NCBI RefSeq assembly: GCF_000276665.1
Contig: NW_004955469.1
Location: 12,003,843-12,067,842, forward strand
Origin: Chinchilla lanigera
Taxonomy: Eukaryota > Chordata > Mammalia > Rodentia > Chinchillidae
Reading direction: 5' to 3'
DNA: 64,000 nt
Of this stretch, positions 35,446 to 47,490 are shown in pieces (position 1 is the first letter of the stretch; every line of letters begins with the position of its first letter). A model generated the notes under the pieces. It was not told where the DNA came from, ran no database searches, and saw only the letters and a list, made by a program, of their open reading frames with translations. Position numbers and translations under genes: made by a program.

Positions 35446-35899
35446 ACTATGTTTTGAGCTCAGAAAAAGTCACCAAAGCCCCCCATATGTAATTATGCCT
35501 TCATATCTCCTCACAGGAGAGTACCAAGACTCTCTTTCTCTTCCCCTCCTATCATTATTATGGTGAGTGTTTGAGTTTTACTGTTCGCATACCAAGAAGA
35601 GTTGGAAGAATGGGAAGACTTCTGAAGAGATGGATGGTAGCAGAAGGAAAAATACTGAAGCTACACTAAGAAATGAGAGGTAACGTTTGAGTCAAAGTAA
35701 GAGGGTTGGAATGGGGAAATGAGGAAGAAATTAGGAGTTTTGTGGAGGTCTGGTAAATCATAAGCACAGGCCACCCAAAAGAAACCCAAAAGAAAGTAAT
35801 AAAAAGGAAGATTCACAATCAAAGAGGTTAGTTCTTCTCAAATTTACGTAAAGAAGGTCAAAGGAAGTCCAATGGGGTTTTCTGTTTTGTGCTGTTTTA

Positions 35900-37025
35900 C
35901 ACGACACTCAAAATTCCCTTGGAAGAGCAAAGGGCCAAGAATAACTGAGAAACAATTTTTAAAAAGTACCAGGTGGAAGAACTGGCTCTACCAGATCTCA
36001 AGATTTATTAGCAAAATATTTAGTAAAGAAGACAACACAGTTTGGACACAGCAAAGCTTAACAGAGCAGAATAGGGTTCATCCATGCCCACCCATGTTTA
36101 GAAACAGGATGGGGCAGAAATGATATTATAAATCAACGTGGGGAGGATAATTCCTTGCATACACAAGTGCAAGGAAAACCTTTTGTCCATACAGAAAACA
36201 CAAAAGTAGATTTCTCTTTTGAATAATCCCAGATGGATTAGAGAACTAAAAGGGGAGAAAAAGCATAATTTTAAAACACAAGATCAAAATATAGAAAAAT
36301 TCTTCATGACCTTAAGATAAGTATTCACTAACAACAACAATAAAATATACACAGAGAAAATAGAAATTAAAAAGTTGGCAATTTTGACTATGTTAAATGC
36401 ACTTTTACACAACAAAGCCTATTATAACAAAGTGAAAAACAAGTCAGATAGCCTGAAAAAGATGCTTACAATAAATATAAAGTATAAAAAAGTCTCAAAT
36501 TATGAAGAAAAGACAACATGGGGGCGTTGATGGAAAAAGAACATAAATTCATAGAAGAACCCCTGAAGTTCAGTGAAGTATAACAAGAGGCACACTCTCA
36601 CTATCAATCAAAGAAAGACAAATCAAAACAACAACGAGATACCATTCACACCCACCAGATCAGCAAAAATGTATGCCAGCGAGTGCCAAGTATTAGGAAA
36701 CGACTGTTAAATCACAGTCTCATTCATTACTCCTGGGTTGTAAGGTGATCCAACCGCGCAGGAGAGCAACTTGGCAATAACTAGTAAAGCTGAAAGTGAT
36801 TGTGTTCAGAAATTCCACTCCTCGGCACAGAGCCAAGAAAACATGTATGAAGATGTTCCCTGCAACACTGGAAACAACCTAAATATCCATCAGCAGGCAC
36901 ATAAATAACAAAATTGTATTATCATTATACAATGGAATATAACAGCATATGTCAGCAGAGATAAAATCTAGCAATTGTAATGCTACAGGAGAAATGCATA
37001 TTGGTTAAGATAATAATACTCTATA
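35900..37025 (+). mobile_element. Old L1 3' half
   Basis: Sense L1: AAGACAAATCAAAACAACAA, GAGATACCATTCACACCCAC, 'GGAAACAACCTAAATATCCA', 'TACAATGGAATATAACAGCA'. Diverged, no open frame. Confidence 0.85.
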
Positions 37026-37029
37026 CATG

Positions 37030-37180
37030 ATTTTTTTTTTTGTCTTTCTGAGACAGAGTCTCGTTATGCAGTTTAGGCTGTCCTTTAGCTCACTTTGTAG
37101 CCCAGGCTGGTAACGATACTCCTGCCTCAGCCTCCTGAGTGCTGGGAGTACAGGTATGTGCCATCATGCCTGACTTTCTA
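37030..37180 (-). mobile_element. B1-type SINE
   Basis: T12 tail, GAGACAGAGTCTCGTTATGC, shortened internal segment, GCCATCATGCCTGAC. Confidence 0.88.
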
Positions 37181-37239
37181 TATATGATTATATATTATAT
37201 TATATAGTAATATAAAAGTTTATAATATTTTGTATGACA

Positions 37240-37395
37240 AGTGGGGGTTTTGTTTGTTTTCTTCTGGTGTTTGAAGTAAGGTCTTACTATGTTGTCCTTG
37301 AACTGACTATGTAGCCCAGGCTGGCCTTGAACTCACAATCCTTCAGCTCAGCCTTCTTAATGCTAGGATTACAGGCCTGCACCACAACACCATAC
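37240..37395 (-). mobile_element. B1-type SINE, older copy
   Basis: AAGTAAGGTCTTACTATGTT, CAGGCTGGCCTTGAACTCAC, CTGCACCACAACACCA. Confidence 0.82.
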
Positions 37396-37424
37396 TTGTG
37401 TGAAAAGTTTAAAAGCCTGCATCA

Positions 37425-37539
37425 GGGGCTGGGGATTTAGCTCAGCTGCACAATGCCTGCCTGGCAAGCGCAAGGTCGTGAGTTCGATTCCAGGTACTGG
37501 AAAAAAAAAACAAAAAAAAAAAGCAAAACAAACAAACAA
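37425..37539 (+). mobile_element. ID SINE
   Basis: GGGCTGGGGATTTAGCTCAG, GAGTTCGATTCCAGGTACTG and a long A/AAAC tail. Exact 14-bp duplication AAAAGCCTGCATCA (37411-37424 and 37540-37553). Confidence 0.96.
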
Positions 37540-37559
37540 AAAAGCCTGCATCATAATAC

Positions 37560-39005
37560 TTTACAATGAATGTACATAAAGGTAGTAAAAACATAAAAAC
37601 AGGCACAAGGATGATCAACATCTGAATCCAAAACAGTGCTTAGTTCTACAAAATAAGGAAAGAAACTGGGATGAAGAGGAATGTGGGGGAGGGGCGCCCC
37701 TCAGTTGTATCTCTAATATTTACTTTCTTTGAAGTAAAAAAGACATGAAGCAAATAAGGTAATATGCTAATATTACCTAAGGCTGATGTGGCCATCATGA
37801 ATGCTACCCACCGACTATTCTGGCTCTCTGTCTTCCAAGCAGAGGATTGCATTGCCCATCCACTTTGAAGTCATGACTGGCCTGGAGACTTGCTTTGTCC
37901 AGTGAAATGTGGCTGGACATGACTTGCATTTCTGGTGCACAAAAGGTTGGGCTACACGGCAGCCCAGAGACTAAGTCTCTCTCCTCCCCAGTCCCTGTGC
38001 AAGCGTGCCACACCCATGCAACCCCAGGACAGCAGCAAGAGAGAGAAAGGAAACTTGTTTTTCAGCCACTGAGATCCGCGGGTGGGGGATTCTGGCTGCG
38101 ACACAACCAAGTCTGTCCTGACAGCATCTCCCATTACCTGTGGGAGCTGGAGCCCAGTTAGAAAGCGGTAGCTCTGCTCCGGAGAAAGGTAAACCAGAAC
38201 TGTGTGGGTGCAACTGGGGCTGACTCTGTGTGGCCTTTGGGAAGATCACTTTACCCTTTGTTCCTGCTTCTCTGATGTGTCTGGCCAGCACCTGCCCGCA
38301 GTCCCCACCAACCAGCAACCGTTCCCTAGCAGGAGGTCATCTCCAGGAGAAATATCAAGGAAACTTTCCTACACCTGCTGGCCCAGGTTCTTTTTTAGGG
38401 CTGCTGGCAGCACCGCCTCCCCCAGGTAAAAGCTCTGGCAAAAGGTTGGGGTGGGGGCAGAGCCGTGGGAGAGGGAAGAGAAACTTGCACTTTGGGCTGA
38501 TTCTGTGTGTGCCGTGCAGAGAAACACAAGCAGTGCCTGGAAGTCACCATGAAATGCGATGCCTTTGAGAAGTTCCGTGGAAAGAATGACATCATCACCA
38601 GCCCTTCCCCCCACCCCACCTTTTTTCCAGTGGGAGTGAGAAATAAATAGACTGACACATTTTCCAGTCAAGGAGCGATTCTGGAGAGCAAGTTTACCTT
38701 GGCATAGGAGCTCAGGTGGGGCTGTGAGAAACCTTATCTGTGCCTGCCCAGTAAACAAGGAGCTGCAATCTCCCTGGAGCCTTGGCCACTGAGCAGGTGA
38801 CCGAGGGAGGCAGGTGAACAGAGCAAGTGAGCAGAGGGAGCCTTGGACTGGCTGGAGCTACAGCAGAGCCGGTTTGGCCCAGGATCACCTGTGTTAGGTC
38901 AATGTTGACTTAATCTGATTGACAGACTCCTTTATTGACCGTCTGTGGGTTGCCAACAGAAATACCATCAAATCCACAAGATTCAAACATAGATTCTTGT
39001 TCCTT
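37560..39005. other. Unannotated single-copy stretch
   Basis: GC-moderate intergenic DNA. Open frames up to 129 codons on both strands, no motif recognised. Confidence 0.45.
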
Positions 39006-39009
39006 AAAC

Positions 39010-39175
39010 TGATGGTTTTCAAACTGTAACATGCATAGGGTCACCCAGAGAATCTCATTAAATTGCAGGTTCTGATTCAGTAGGTGGGGATGGCCCATAA
39101 TTGCTTTTCTAACTAGGTACCAGTGGTGCGTGATGCGGATGGACCGATTTGTGGGCTACACTCTGAAGAAGCAGC
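39010..39175. mobile_element. MER5-like hAT DNA transposon fossil
   Basis: GTTTTCAAACTGTAACATGC, 'GAATCTCATTAAATTGCAGG', TTCTGATTCAGTAGGTGGGG: the conserved core of MER5-type nonautonomous Charlie elements. Confidence 0.7.
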
Positions 39176-39259
39176 CTTAAGACTCTGTTCCAAGGACTGC
39201 CTGCATCTTACAGGCAAGCTAGTTACCCTCCAGGGAGCCCTGGGACCCGGGGCAGGTGC

Positions 39260-39385
39260 TGTACCAGGTGTTTTCTATTATCTAATTCCTTTACCTCTTT
39301 ATACAACTCTGCAGGGTGGGTGTTATTATCCCCGCCCCCTCCTTGGCAGGTGAGGAAATTGAAGCTGAGAGAGGTTAATTCATGC
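39260..39385 (-). mobile_element. MIR SINE
   Basis: GGTGTTATTATCCCCGCCCC, GGTGAGGAAATTGAAGCTGA, GAGAGGTTAATTCATGC. The stretch 39385-40515 is unannotated. Confidence 0.75.
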
Positions 39386-40519
39386 TTTCTACATGTCATT
39401 TCCAAGGGATTTCATTGCTATCTTTGCTCCCTTACCTGTGATCTGAAACAACCCAAAGACAAAGGATAATAGACACCCTGTGGTAGAGATGGGTGTTGTC
39501 TGATCCTGGTGATGTGCCCTCTCCACACCTGGGAATGAGTAATTCCTTTTGTACAGAATCTCCAGGGCCAAGTACGGAAAGTCAGAACTCTTGATATCGG
39601 AGTTTCACCTAGGAAGCCCTGGCTTCAAAATGACAGTTGCCCAGAAAGGTGAAAACCTCTGGTTTTCAGATCTTCCTGGTGCTGATCTTGTTCAGCCCTA
39701 GGACATGCAGTTGGAGAAAATTCTTACTACCAGTAGGAGTTGCTTTGATGTGTCAGCTTGGAAAGAATGCCTTTCAAGGGTCATTTGGGACCGCAGGATA
39801 ACAACAATAAAATGCCCTAGCTTGTGGAACACCAAAGAGAAGGCAATTATGACCAGCCTGACCCACCTGAGGATATTTAAATACCTGGAAGAACTAGGAT
39901 GTGTCCTTGCAAAACCGGGGAGAAGTTGGCATCATGTCTGGACCACAAGGGGTAAGGCAGACTGACTGGCTGGTCCTGGCCATGCCCTTTACTCAAGAAA
40001 ATTAGGGAAAGTCTGAGATTCTGCCGCTAACCCCACACTCTTGAAAGACCTGAATTTTGATGACCAATCACCAATTTGAGTTGCTCTTGGGTTCTGGGAG
40101 CATTCTAACCTCTCCTCTGGTGGCTCCCAGATGTGACCATGATTTCTATTGCAGGTGGGGAGGCCACATTCAAGGACCCTGGAAGCCACAGCTACCCCAT
40201 CCCTGGGAAGTGGTTCCATAGCAGAAAACACAGTGACAAATCTTAAGATAAAAGGGAGCTCCCCAAAGAAAGCATATTTAATTTTTTATTTAAATGTATT
40301 GTTCCAGAAAATATTTGAGCTTATAAAAACCACACAAAAGAGTGCAAATCTAGAAAAAAAAAATAAGGGAGAATACAAAGGGAAGGGAAAATAAAAGACA
40401 GAAGAAGACAAGGCTTAGGGAGGTTGTTACTTCGTCACCTGCTGCAAGCTCCTTGGGCTGAGTATTTTCAAAGCCTGTTTAGACTTCCTAACCTAGAAAG
40501 TAAGCTAAAATACTTCTTA

Positions 40520-40688
40520 TCTAACCAAGCATGGTGGCCCATACCTATAATCCCAGTACTCAGGAGGCTGAGGCAGGAGGATTGTTGTGAGTTCAAGACC
40601 AGGCTAGGCTACAAAGTGAGATCAAGCCCAGCCTGAACTGCAGAGCGAGAGCATGTCTCAAAAAAAAAAAAAAAAAAAGAGCATGTCT

Positions 40689-40747
<59 letters not shown>
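40520..40747 (+). mobile_element. B1-type SINE with duplicated tail
   Basis: GCATGGTGGCCCATACCTAT, internal duplication, GCATGTCTC + A19, then GAGCATGTCTC again + A58. The tail is unusually long. Confidence 0.93.
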
Positions 40748-40748
<1 letters not shown>

Positions 40749-40759
40749 AAGAAGAAAAG

Positions 40760-42760
40760 GATACTCCTAATCTACCAAGCAAAAGTTAAGAAATCCGCAT
40801 CAGAGAAGCATGTCTATTCCCAATGCTGAGGACGGGAGAATGGCAAGACACATCAGAACGCCGTGTAGAGCCCTCAATGGCCCTACCGTGAACCCCAAAG
40901 GGAGTCACCAGTGACCATGGGGTCAGTAGGCTGTGTCTAGCTGTCAGCTTCTCTCAGGTCTTCCTTAGTGGTACAGTCCCACCTTGCTCAAGGGCATGTC
41001 CTTCCTAGGTAGCTCATTCCATTCACTGAGTGAGGCCGGCAGTGAAGGCCCAGCCCAGGCCTAGGCCCAGGCCCAGTGCAAGTCACTCAGACAGGTAACG
41101 TTTGCTTCAAAACTCCCCTCAGAGCTGGCTGAGATTTACTGGGCCTTCTGGACTGAGATGTGCCTGGACCTCTGTCTGTACTTCAGGTCTCCTCTTCCCT
41201 GTCCATTGGCAGACCCTCATCTCAAGCCTCGTCTCTGTATCAGCTTCTGCAGAACCCAGTCTGCATCACTGTCCATGCACCCATGACACAGAGACCTGCC
41301 AGGCACCATGACCTGTACTCAGAAGCTATAGTGTCGTGGACCCAAGACCTGGAGAAACGATGAGCGTGGTGGGTGAGGGTGGGGTTGACAATGCCCAAAG
41401 CCGGAGCTGCTACCCCATAGACAAGCATCACATGGCCACGCTACCTGTCTAAAACAGGCATGACCCTCTTTGACACATCCGACCCCCTGATTTTGCTTTC
41501 CAGCTGCTGATATTACTTCCTAGGCACCCACGCCCAAGAACTCCAAGCCTGCTCCGACTCCCTCTCCCTCCACCCACATTCAAACAGTCCCTAAGTTCTG
41601 AAGCTCTTCCGTAGATCGCCTCACTCCATCCTCCCCACTTCCCTGTACACCCTTTGCCTTATGGGCCACTGCTGCAGCCCCTGGGTGACCCCCTCCCTTA
41701 TTGCTACGAGACACTATGCCTATTGCATGACGCTATCGCTGTGGTACCCCAGACATTGCCTATCCTGCCAGTTACCCTTCCAGGAGGAACAGAATGTTCT
41801 GTTGAAGTCAGGCCCATCCCGCACACCTGTTTCCCTGCAGCCACTTGGAGGTGTTTGTTGCTGCCTGCAAGAAGTACCCAAACATAAACAAAGGTGGTAA
41901 AACAATGTGAACTGGAGAAGTATCTGTTTCTACTTGGATTGTGGTCAGTGTTCTTTCCCCAGCTGAGACTGGTCACTGGAACAAAGTGTTCCGGCTGTGT
42001 CTAGCAGTCCCCCTAAAGCCTCAGGTGGTTATAGATGGGGCTTTTTCAGAGGTGGCTGGATCTAGCATGTGTGTGACCCTGGGACTGATGCATGGTGCAA
42101 TGCTAGGCTCAAGGGTACTAGGATTAAAGGTGTGAGTGCTGCCCTCCCCGAGTAGCCTGGATAAGATAAAAGGGGCAGAAAGATGCTGCTCAGGTCCCTC
42201 GCTTGCTGTGCTGCCTTCTGGATGTGATAAGCTGGTCCCTAGAACAAAAGAGGAGCTGGGAAACTTGTTGGGGCTTGATACCATGGTATTTCTTAATGTT
42301 CCGGTTGAACCCACAGCTGTACAGAGCTGCAGGAAGTGCCCCTGGCCCTGTGCAGGGGGCAGGCTGTAAAAGGGTGGGGGATCGTACGCTTGCCAACAAG
42401 GACTAGGCTAACCTCCACAGACTGCCACACACATGCGACAGCTCACAGTCCCCTGTGCTGGTAGATAAAGCGTCAGCAGATGTAAGGCCCAGCATAAACA
42501 CATCCCAAAAGGTTCTTCAAAGAAGACCTGGGAAATCAGCCATTCCTCTTGATACCATTCTCAGGGCAGAGAACTGGCGTGGCTCCTCTTTCTCAGAAAC
42601 CAGGAAAAGGTTTTGCTGTCTCTGCTGTTTTTGTGCTAGCGAGCAATACAGTGAAATCATTACTGTGGGTTTCAGTTACCCTTCTTTCTGCTATCTTCAA
42701 ACAGGTACAATTGAGGAAAATTTAAAGCTGCACCTTTTCTGCTAAGGCAGCCAAGGGCCT
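40760..42760. other. Unannotated single-copy stretch
   Basis: No gene. Contains a short GGCCCAG/GGCCTAG run (41047-41080). Open frames up to 97 codons have no family features. Confidence 0.45.
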
Positions 42761-42764
42761 GTCA

Positions 42765-42850
42765 CTGTTGCACCTTTACTGCTCAATAAACTGAGAGTGG
42801 GGAACATTTGACCCACTTTACAGATGAGTAAACTGAGGCCTGACAAAGGA
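42765..42850 (-). mobile_element. MIR fragment
   Basis: CACTTTACAGATGAGTAAAC and TGAGGCCTGACAAAGG match the reverse-complement MIR core. Confidence 0.7.
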
Positions 42851-42917
42851 AGGGAGCTGCTGGTTCTTACTAAAAATGCTGTATAACCTTACTTTTGGTG
42901 TAACGTGTTAATCTTTA

Positions 42918-43044
42918 TTATTTCTCCTCTTCTCTCTCTTTTCTTCCTCTTCTTCTCCTCTTTCTTCTTCCACTCCTTCTCTTTCTTTCTCTCCTCCTTC
43001 TCCTCCTTCTTCTTTCCCCTTCCCCATTCCTCTCTCCTTCTTTT
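42918..43044. repeat. Pyrimidine-rich tract (CTT/CTC)
   Basis: About 125 bp almost only C and T on the plus strand. Confidence 0.9.
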
Positions 43045-43228
43045 TACAGTGCTGAGACTAGAACCCAGGGGGATTCTACTACGGAGCTACAATCCCAATA
43101 CTGTTTGAAACTTTTATTCTGCAACAAAGGTCTCACTAATTTGCCTAGGCTGACCTAAGAGCTTGTGATCCTCCTGCCTCAGCCTCTCAAGTAGCTGGAA
43201 TTACAGCTGTGCACTACTGGGCTCAGCT
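43045..43228 (-). mobile_element. B1-dID composite SINE
   Basis: ID-like part (AGACTAGAACCCAGGG, GAGCTACAATCCCAATAC), then B1 reverse complement (GGTCTCACTAATTTGCCTAG ... GCACTACTGGGCTCAGC). Confidence 0.8.
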
Positions 43229-43268
43229 CTCTCTCTCTCTCTCTGTGTGTGTGTGTATATATATATTT
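43229..43268. repeat. Compound (CT)n(GT)n(AT)n microsatellite
   Basis: Three adjacent dinucleotide runs directly after the SINE. Confidence 0.92.
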
Positions 43269-43269
43269 T

Positions 43270-44795
43270 AATGGAGAAATAAGCAAGAATTTGTTGAAGA
43301 TCATGGAAGGGTCCTGGAGATGGAGGCCATAAAATGATGACCACACTGGGAAGCATACTCAGAGGCACTCTCTCCAGGCAGGAGCAGGAAGCAAAGAGCC
43401 CGGACTTTCACTGGCATCCTCTGCAACCACCCCAGACAGAAAAGAGCAGGTGGCAGGGAGCGGAGAAGGCCCCCGCCCCAGGAGGACTCAGCACACTCAT
43501 TGCTCAAGCTTTTTCCGCTACTAACATAGAGGCTTCAAAACACCAGGCCAGAAAACAGCCTGGGAGCTTCACCTCCACCTATCCCTCTCCTGGGCAGGAG
43601 TCAGTGGAGAGGCTGCTGCTTACTCAGGCAGTGTAACTGTAAGACAAGGCTCCTGAGGGTACCCAGCTGCCACACCACCCTCCCAGTAGCTGGGGCTGGT
43701 AGCATCCGCCAAGGCCCAAACCTGCCAGACCCCCAGCTCCCCGGGCTCTAGCCCTGTATGGAGCTGTGAGACAATGAGGCCAGGCCCACCCCTGCTGGTG
43801 CACAACTGGGCAGGGGCCCTGGTGGCTGCAGGCCCCCTTGAAGGAGTCCTCTTCAGTCTGAAGCCTTGAGCCTTCACAGAAGGCAGACAGGAAGAAAATG
43901 ATCTGCCCAGGCCGTCTCTGTCCCTCTCATTAATCGTGGGAGCTAATCCACTAAAATACTGCCATTACAGCGAGGGTCAAGGATTCCAAGGAGGTTCGCC
44001 CAGAGGGGCCATGGCACGTACAAGGTCCATGGTATGTATGCCCACAGTGGCACCTGGCCCGGGCCTTCTGAGTGGCTCCCTCCTTTCCCTGTGCCATCAC
44101 GAGGTCATCCTGCACCCTGATTTCCCTCTGCCCCTTACTCTGCCTGAAATGCCACCCTTCCATGAAGTCTTGAGTTAGTGCTGCATGGCGGTAACTCACA
44201 AAAGTGCAAGTTTATTTGTCAGGCCATGTTCTCTTGCCTAGCAACGCCTGAGCTGAGGAAGCTGCAGGATGGGAGTTCCAGGAGGGTGGTATGAGGGGAC
44301 CCTGAGGTTGAGGTGCACTTGGGGCGGGCTGCAGAGAAGTATGAAACCAGAGGGGATGGGAGGGGAAGTCTCTGAAGACTCACAGCGTCTGTACTAAACT
44401 TGACCTACTTAACACTTCTGCAGAGGCCCCTCTCAGCCAGGAGAGAAATGTTGCTATTAGCCCAGGTGACAGGGAGGAAGGGAAACTGATTGATTTAGAT
44501 GACATAGGTGATAGAGATTTTTTTTTTTCAGCAAAACATTCTATGCACATTGCATGGTTCCTTCTGCAGAGCACAAAGCACTTGCCTAACAATAGCTATT
44601 CCATTTAGCATTCGCTAGTTGGGGTCACGGGAGGCTTTAGCACCTACTGCAAGATCTAGATGTTTCTCTGCTCACCCCAGCTCCCAGCAGGCCACTGGCA
44701 TTTCCTCCCTTACCCTCAAGCCTTGTGCTGTTCTTGTTAGCAGAACGGCCTTTGTCTGGCTTCTACCCATTGCCACCCTCTCCCTTAAGCTTGCC
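43270..44795. other. Unannotated single-copy stretch
   Basis: The block 43925-43985 (CATTAATCGTGGGAGCTAAT and following) has the look of a conserved noncoding element with homeobox-type sites. No gene supported. Confidence 0.4.
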
Positions 44796-44799
44796 CTGC

Positions 44800-44875
44800 T
44801 ACAGTTCATTCAGTAGCTATTTATTGAACACCTACTGTGTGCCAGGTGATGGGAGCATAGCAGTGTACAAACAGG
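44800..44875 (-). mobile_element. MIR fragment
   Basis: CAGTAGCTATTTATTGAACA and CTACTGTGTGCCAGGTGATG match the reverse-complement MIR 3' end. Confidence 0.7.
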
Positions 44876-45062
44876 CACAACCCTCATCCTACCAGAGCTT
44901 ATGTTTTGGCGGTCAGCACACCTTTCCCTGGCTCTCAGCCTGTGACAGAATTGATCATGTTCCAGCCATGGTCTCCTGCCTCTGTTGCAGCAGTTACTGT
45001 GGGTTTCAGTTACTGCTAGTAAGATGGGGCATTAGAGGGAGCTAGTATTAGAGGGAGCTAGT

Positions 45063-45184
45063 AAGGGGCTGGGGATTTAGCTCAGCGGCAAAGCGCCTGC
45101 CTGACAAGGGCAAGGTCCTGAGTTCAGTTCCCGGTACCGGAGAAAAACCAAAAAAAAACCCCAAAAAAAAAAAAATAAAAAAAA
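45063..45184 (+). mobile_element. ID SINE, young
   Basis: GGGGCTGGGGATTTAGCTCA, TCCCGGTACCGGAGAAAAAC, A-rich tail. Target duplication TAGAGGGAGCTAGT (45049-45062 and 45185-45198), with a further tandem copy just upstream (45031-45046). Confidence 0.95.
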
Positions 45185-45199
45185 TAGAGGGAGCTAGTG

Positions 45200-46960
45200 G
45201 CTCAGTCCCCTGTCCCCCCAGTATCTGACACTTGCCCGGCACCAGAGGCAGCCTTTTATTCTGGGACTCACCTGCACACTGCTTTTGCTTACGAGAGTAC
45301 AGTTTCTCCTTAGCATGGTGCTTCTTGCGGCATCACTAATGCAGTTTAGGGAAACTGTCTTAAAGCTGTGTTTGCCTGGGAGGCGCACTGTGCACTCATA
45401 TGGGATGTGCTTAAATGGGATGGTTTCAAGGGTGATGAAGATGGAAGAGCCCAAAAGTCCTCCTAACACGATCCCTTGCAAACACCGCCACCAGCCTGGC
45501 ACATTGTGGGTGCTAATGCCTGCTGGAGTTGTTGCTGAAAGGGCAGGAAGGTATAATAGGGACCCAGCTATCTGATCCCAAGGCGGGTACGATGTGGGTG
45601 TGAAGTACACCCAGGACTCCAACCAACGGGGCCAGGGCGGGCTCGGGTTGCACTGGAGGTGCTCAGGTGCCCGCTCTCTGGGGCATCACAGGCTGCGGCT
45701 TGCTCCTCCAAGAGGGGTGGCAGTGGGTGCCAGTCTGCAGGGAGCAGCTGCCCCTGGAGGAAGCTAGCTGACATCCTGCCTACTTGAAAAGAAAACTGAA
45801 AGTGCATTTCTCCACGGGAAGCAATTGTAGTGTTTTCCCCTTTCTTCTTAACCCCACAGGTACGGCGGGGTTTCTCCAGTGAGGGAGAGAAGTGTGGGGG
45901 CTGGGTGGAATGAAGAAATCTGCATTGTTCTGTGGCCCGTGCTCTTTGTTTAATTTGGGGACTGTCTCAGCCCGCCCCGCTCTGCTATTCGATCCGCGTC
46001 CTGGTGATAGTAAGCTCTCTTTTCTGGCTGTGGAAGTGCATTCCTGTGTGGATGTGGAAAGAGAGAAAGCAAGATAGAGCCAGAGCTAGCGCAGGAATGT
46101 GAGCACTTCCTTAATTGGACAAGAGAACCTTGAACTGCTTCCAGTTGGAGTGTTTTCTTTTAGGGCCTGGACCCTAAAGATTCCATAGAGTTTTCTTTCT
46201 CTTAAAAAAAAAAAAAAATCCACTTGGTTCAAAAGCCCCTTGATAGAAATAAAGAAAAAGCCAGGGCTGAGTCTTTTCATGTTTGGGAAGGCAAGAGTTG
46301 ATGGGCAGCCAGATTCTAGACTGCTTTGGGGTTAAGAGGGTTCTGGGTGGAAAGCAGGAGGCACCTCCTGAGGTGACACTTGGCAGGAGCACCCACAGCC
46401 TTTGTCTTGGGCTGCAGAATCCTGATGCTAAGCGCTTTTCTCCAGAGCATTTATAGAAGCAATGTCTCTCAGCCTTATCAGTACCCTGACAGGAGAAAAG
46501 GAGACCTCCATCCACTGCCTTGATTGCTCTAGGAGTCACGGAGAGGTCAAGTATCTGGCCTGAGGACGAAGAGCAAAGTAAGTCAAAGGCTGCAGGACTC
46601 TGTCTGTGAGTTTGCGTTGCTTTGTGTTGTTGACTCCTGACTTCTGAGGGCTGAGATGGGAAGGTGTGCTCAGACTCAGGCCTGGTTCCGTCACAAGCCA
46701 CTCCTGGGAGGTGCTGGTGGAGGTGGGAGTGGAGATGCTGGGGACAGGGAACACAGCAGTGGCCACTAGACAGGGCGTCACTGCTGGCCTCTGACGTCTG
46801 GCCCCTACAAGCCAGAAACACCAACTGAGGGACTGGCGCGTGGGGGTGGGGAATGAGACAGTCTGTGACTGAAAGGAATAAAAGCCTGAGGCGGATGAAT
46901 TAACTCTGCTGCACTCCCCTTTCCCCCAAACACCCCAAAACCAAGCCCTACATCTGCTGG
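45200..46960. other. Unannotated single-copy stretch
   Basis: Contains an L2/MIR-like phrase near 45490-45530. The 216-codon minus-strand frame at 46174-46824 is the longest N-free one in the window but has no domain and runs into a poly-A/T tract. No gene supported. Confidence 0.45.
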
Positions 46961-46964
46961 GTGC

Positions 46965-47035
46965 TCTCTAATTTGCCAACTGTTTTCACAACATTATTTC
47001 ATTTCATCCTCACATCAACCCACACACATCCTTGC
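46965..47035 (-). mobile_element. MIR fragment
   Basis: AACATTATTTCATTTCATCC and TCACATCAACCC fit the reverse-complement MIR. Confidence 0.6.
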
Positions 47036-47319
47036 TGTTCAGATTTTTTATGTGCTCAAATGAGTTGTACTGCAAAACTGGTCAGAAACTCCTCCCACCT
47101 ACCCTTTTTCTTTAAACCCTAACCCTTTGATTGATATGTTTAAGAAGCTCCTAGATTCCCAGGGTGGGAAACTTGTTTATTCTGCCTGCCCTTCCCTTAC
47201 TGGATAGATACCAGGAGTGCTGGCCTTTGCTATTGGAACTCACACTTCTATATTCAGCTCATAGTTTAGCTGATAAAACAAACAAAGCCACAGAGACCTT
47301 AACTGTGGTATTCTAGGGA

Positions 47320-47490
47320 AAACAGGCTTTGGAACTGGCAAGCCCCAGAATCAAATTTTGGTTTAACCATTTGAGAGCCATGTGGTCAAAGTTACTTACC
47401 CTTTAGAACTTGGATTTCTCCATCTGTAAAGTGGAGCAATAGTGCATATGTCTGAGGTCCTTGTGAGGCATAAACGTGGTAGCAAATAGC
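47320..47490 (+). mobile_element. MIR SINE
   Basis: GGCTTTGGAACTGGCAAGCC, 'TTCTCCATCTGTAAAGTGGA', GTCCTTGTGAGGCATAAACG. Confidence 0.8.

Noticed and set aside
46174..46824. Longest N-free open frame (216 codons, minus strand)
   Set aside because: No domain, signal or splice context, and it ends in a phenylalanine/lysine run made by a poly(A/T) tract. Composition looks like chance in GC-rich DNA.
47111..47126. Telomere-like AACCCTAACCC
   Set aside because: Fewer than two full units; chance occurrence.
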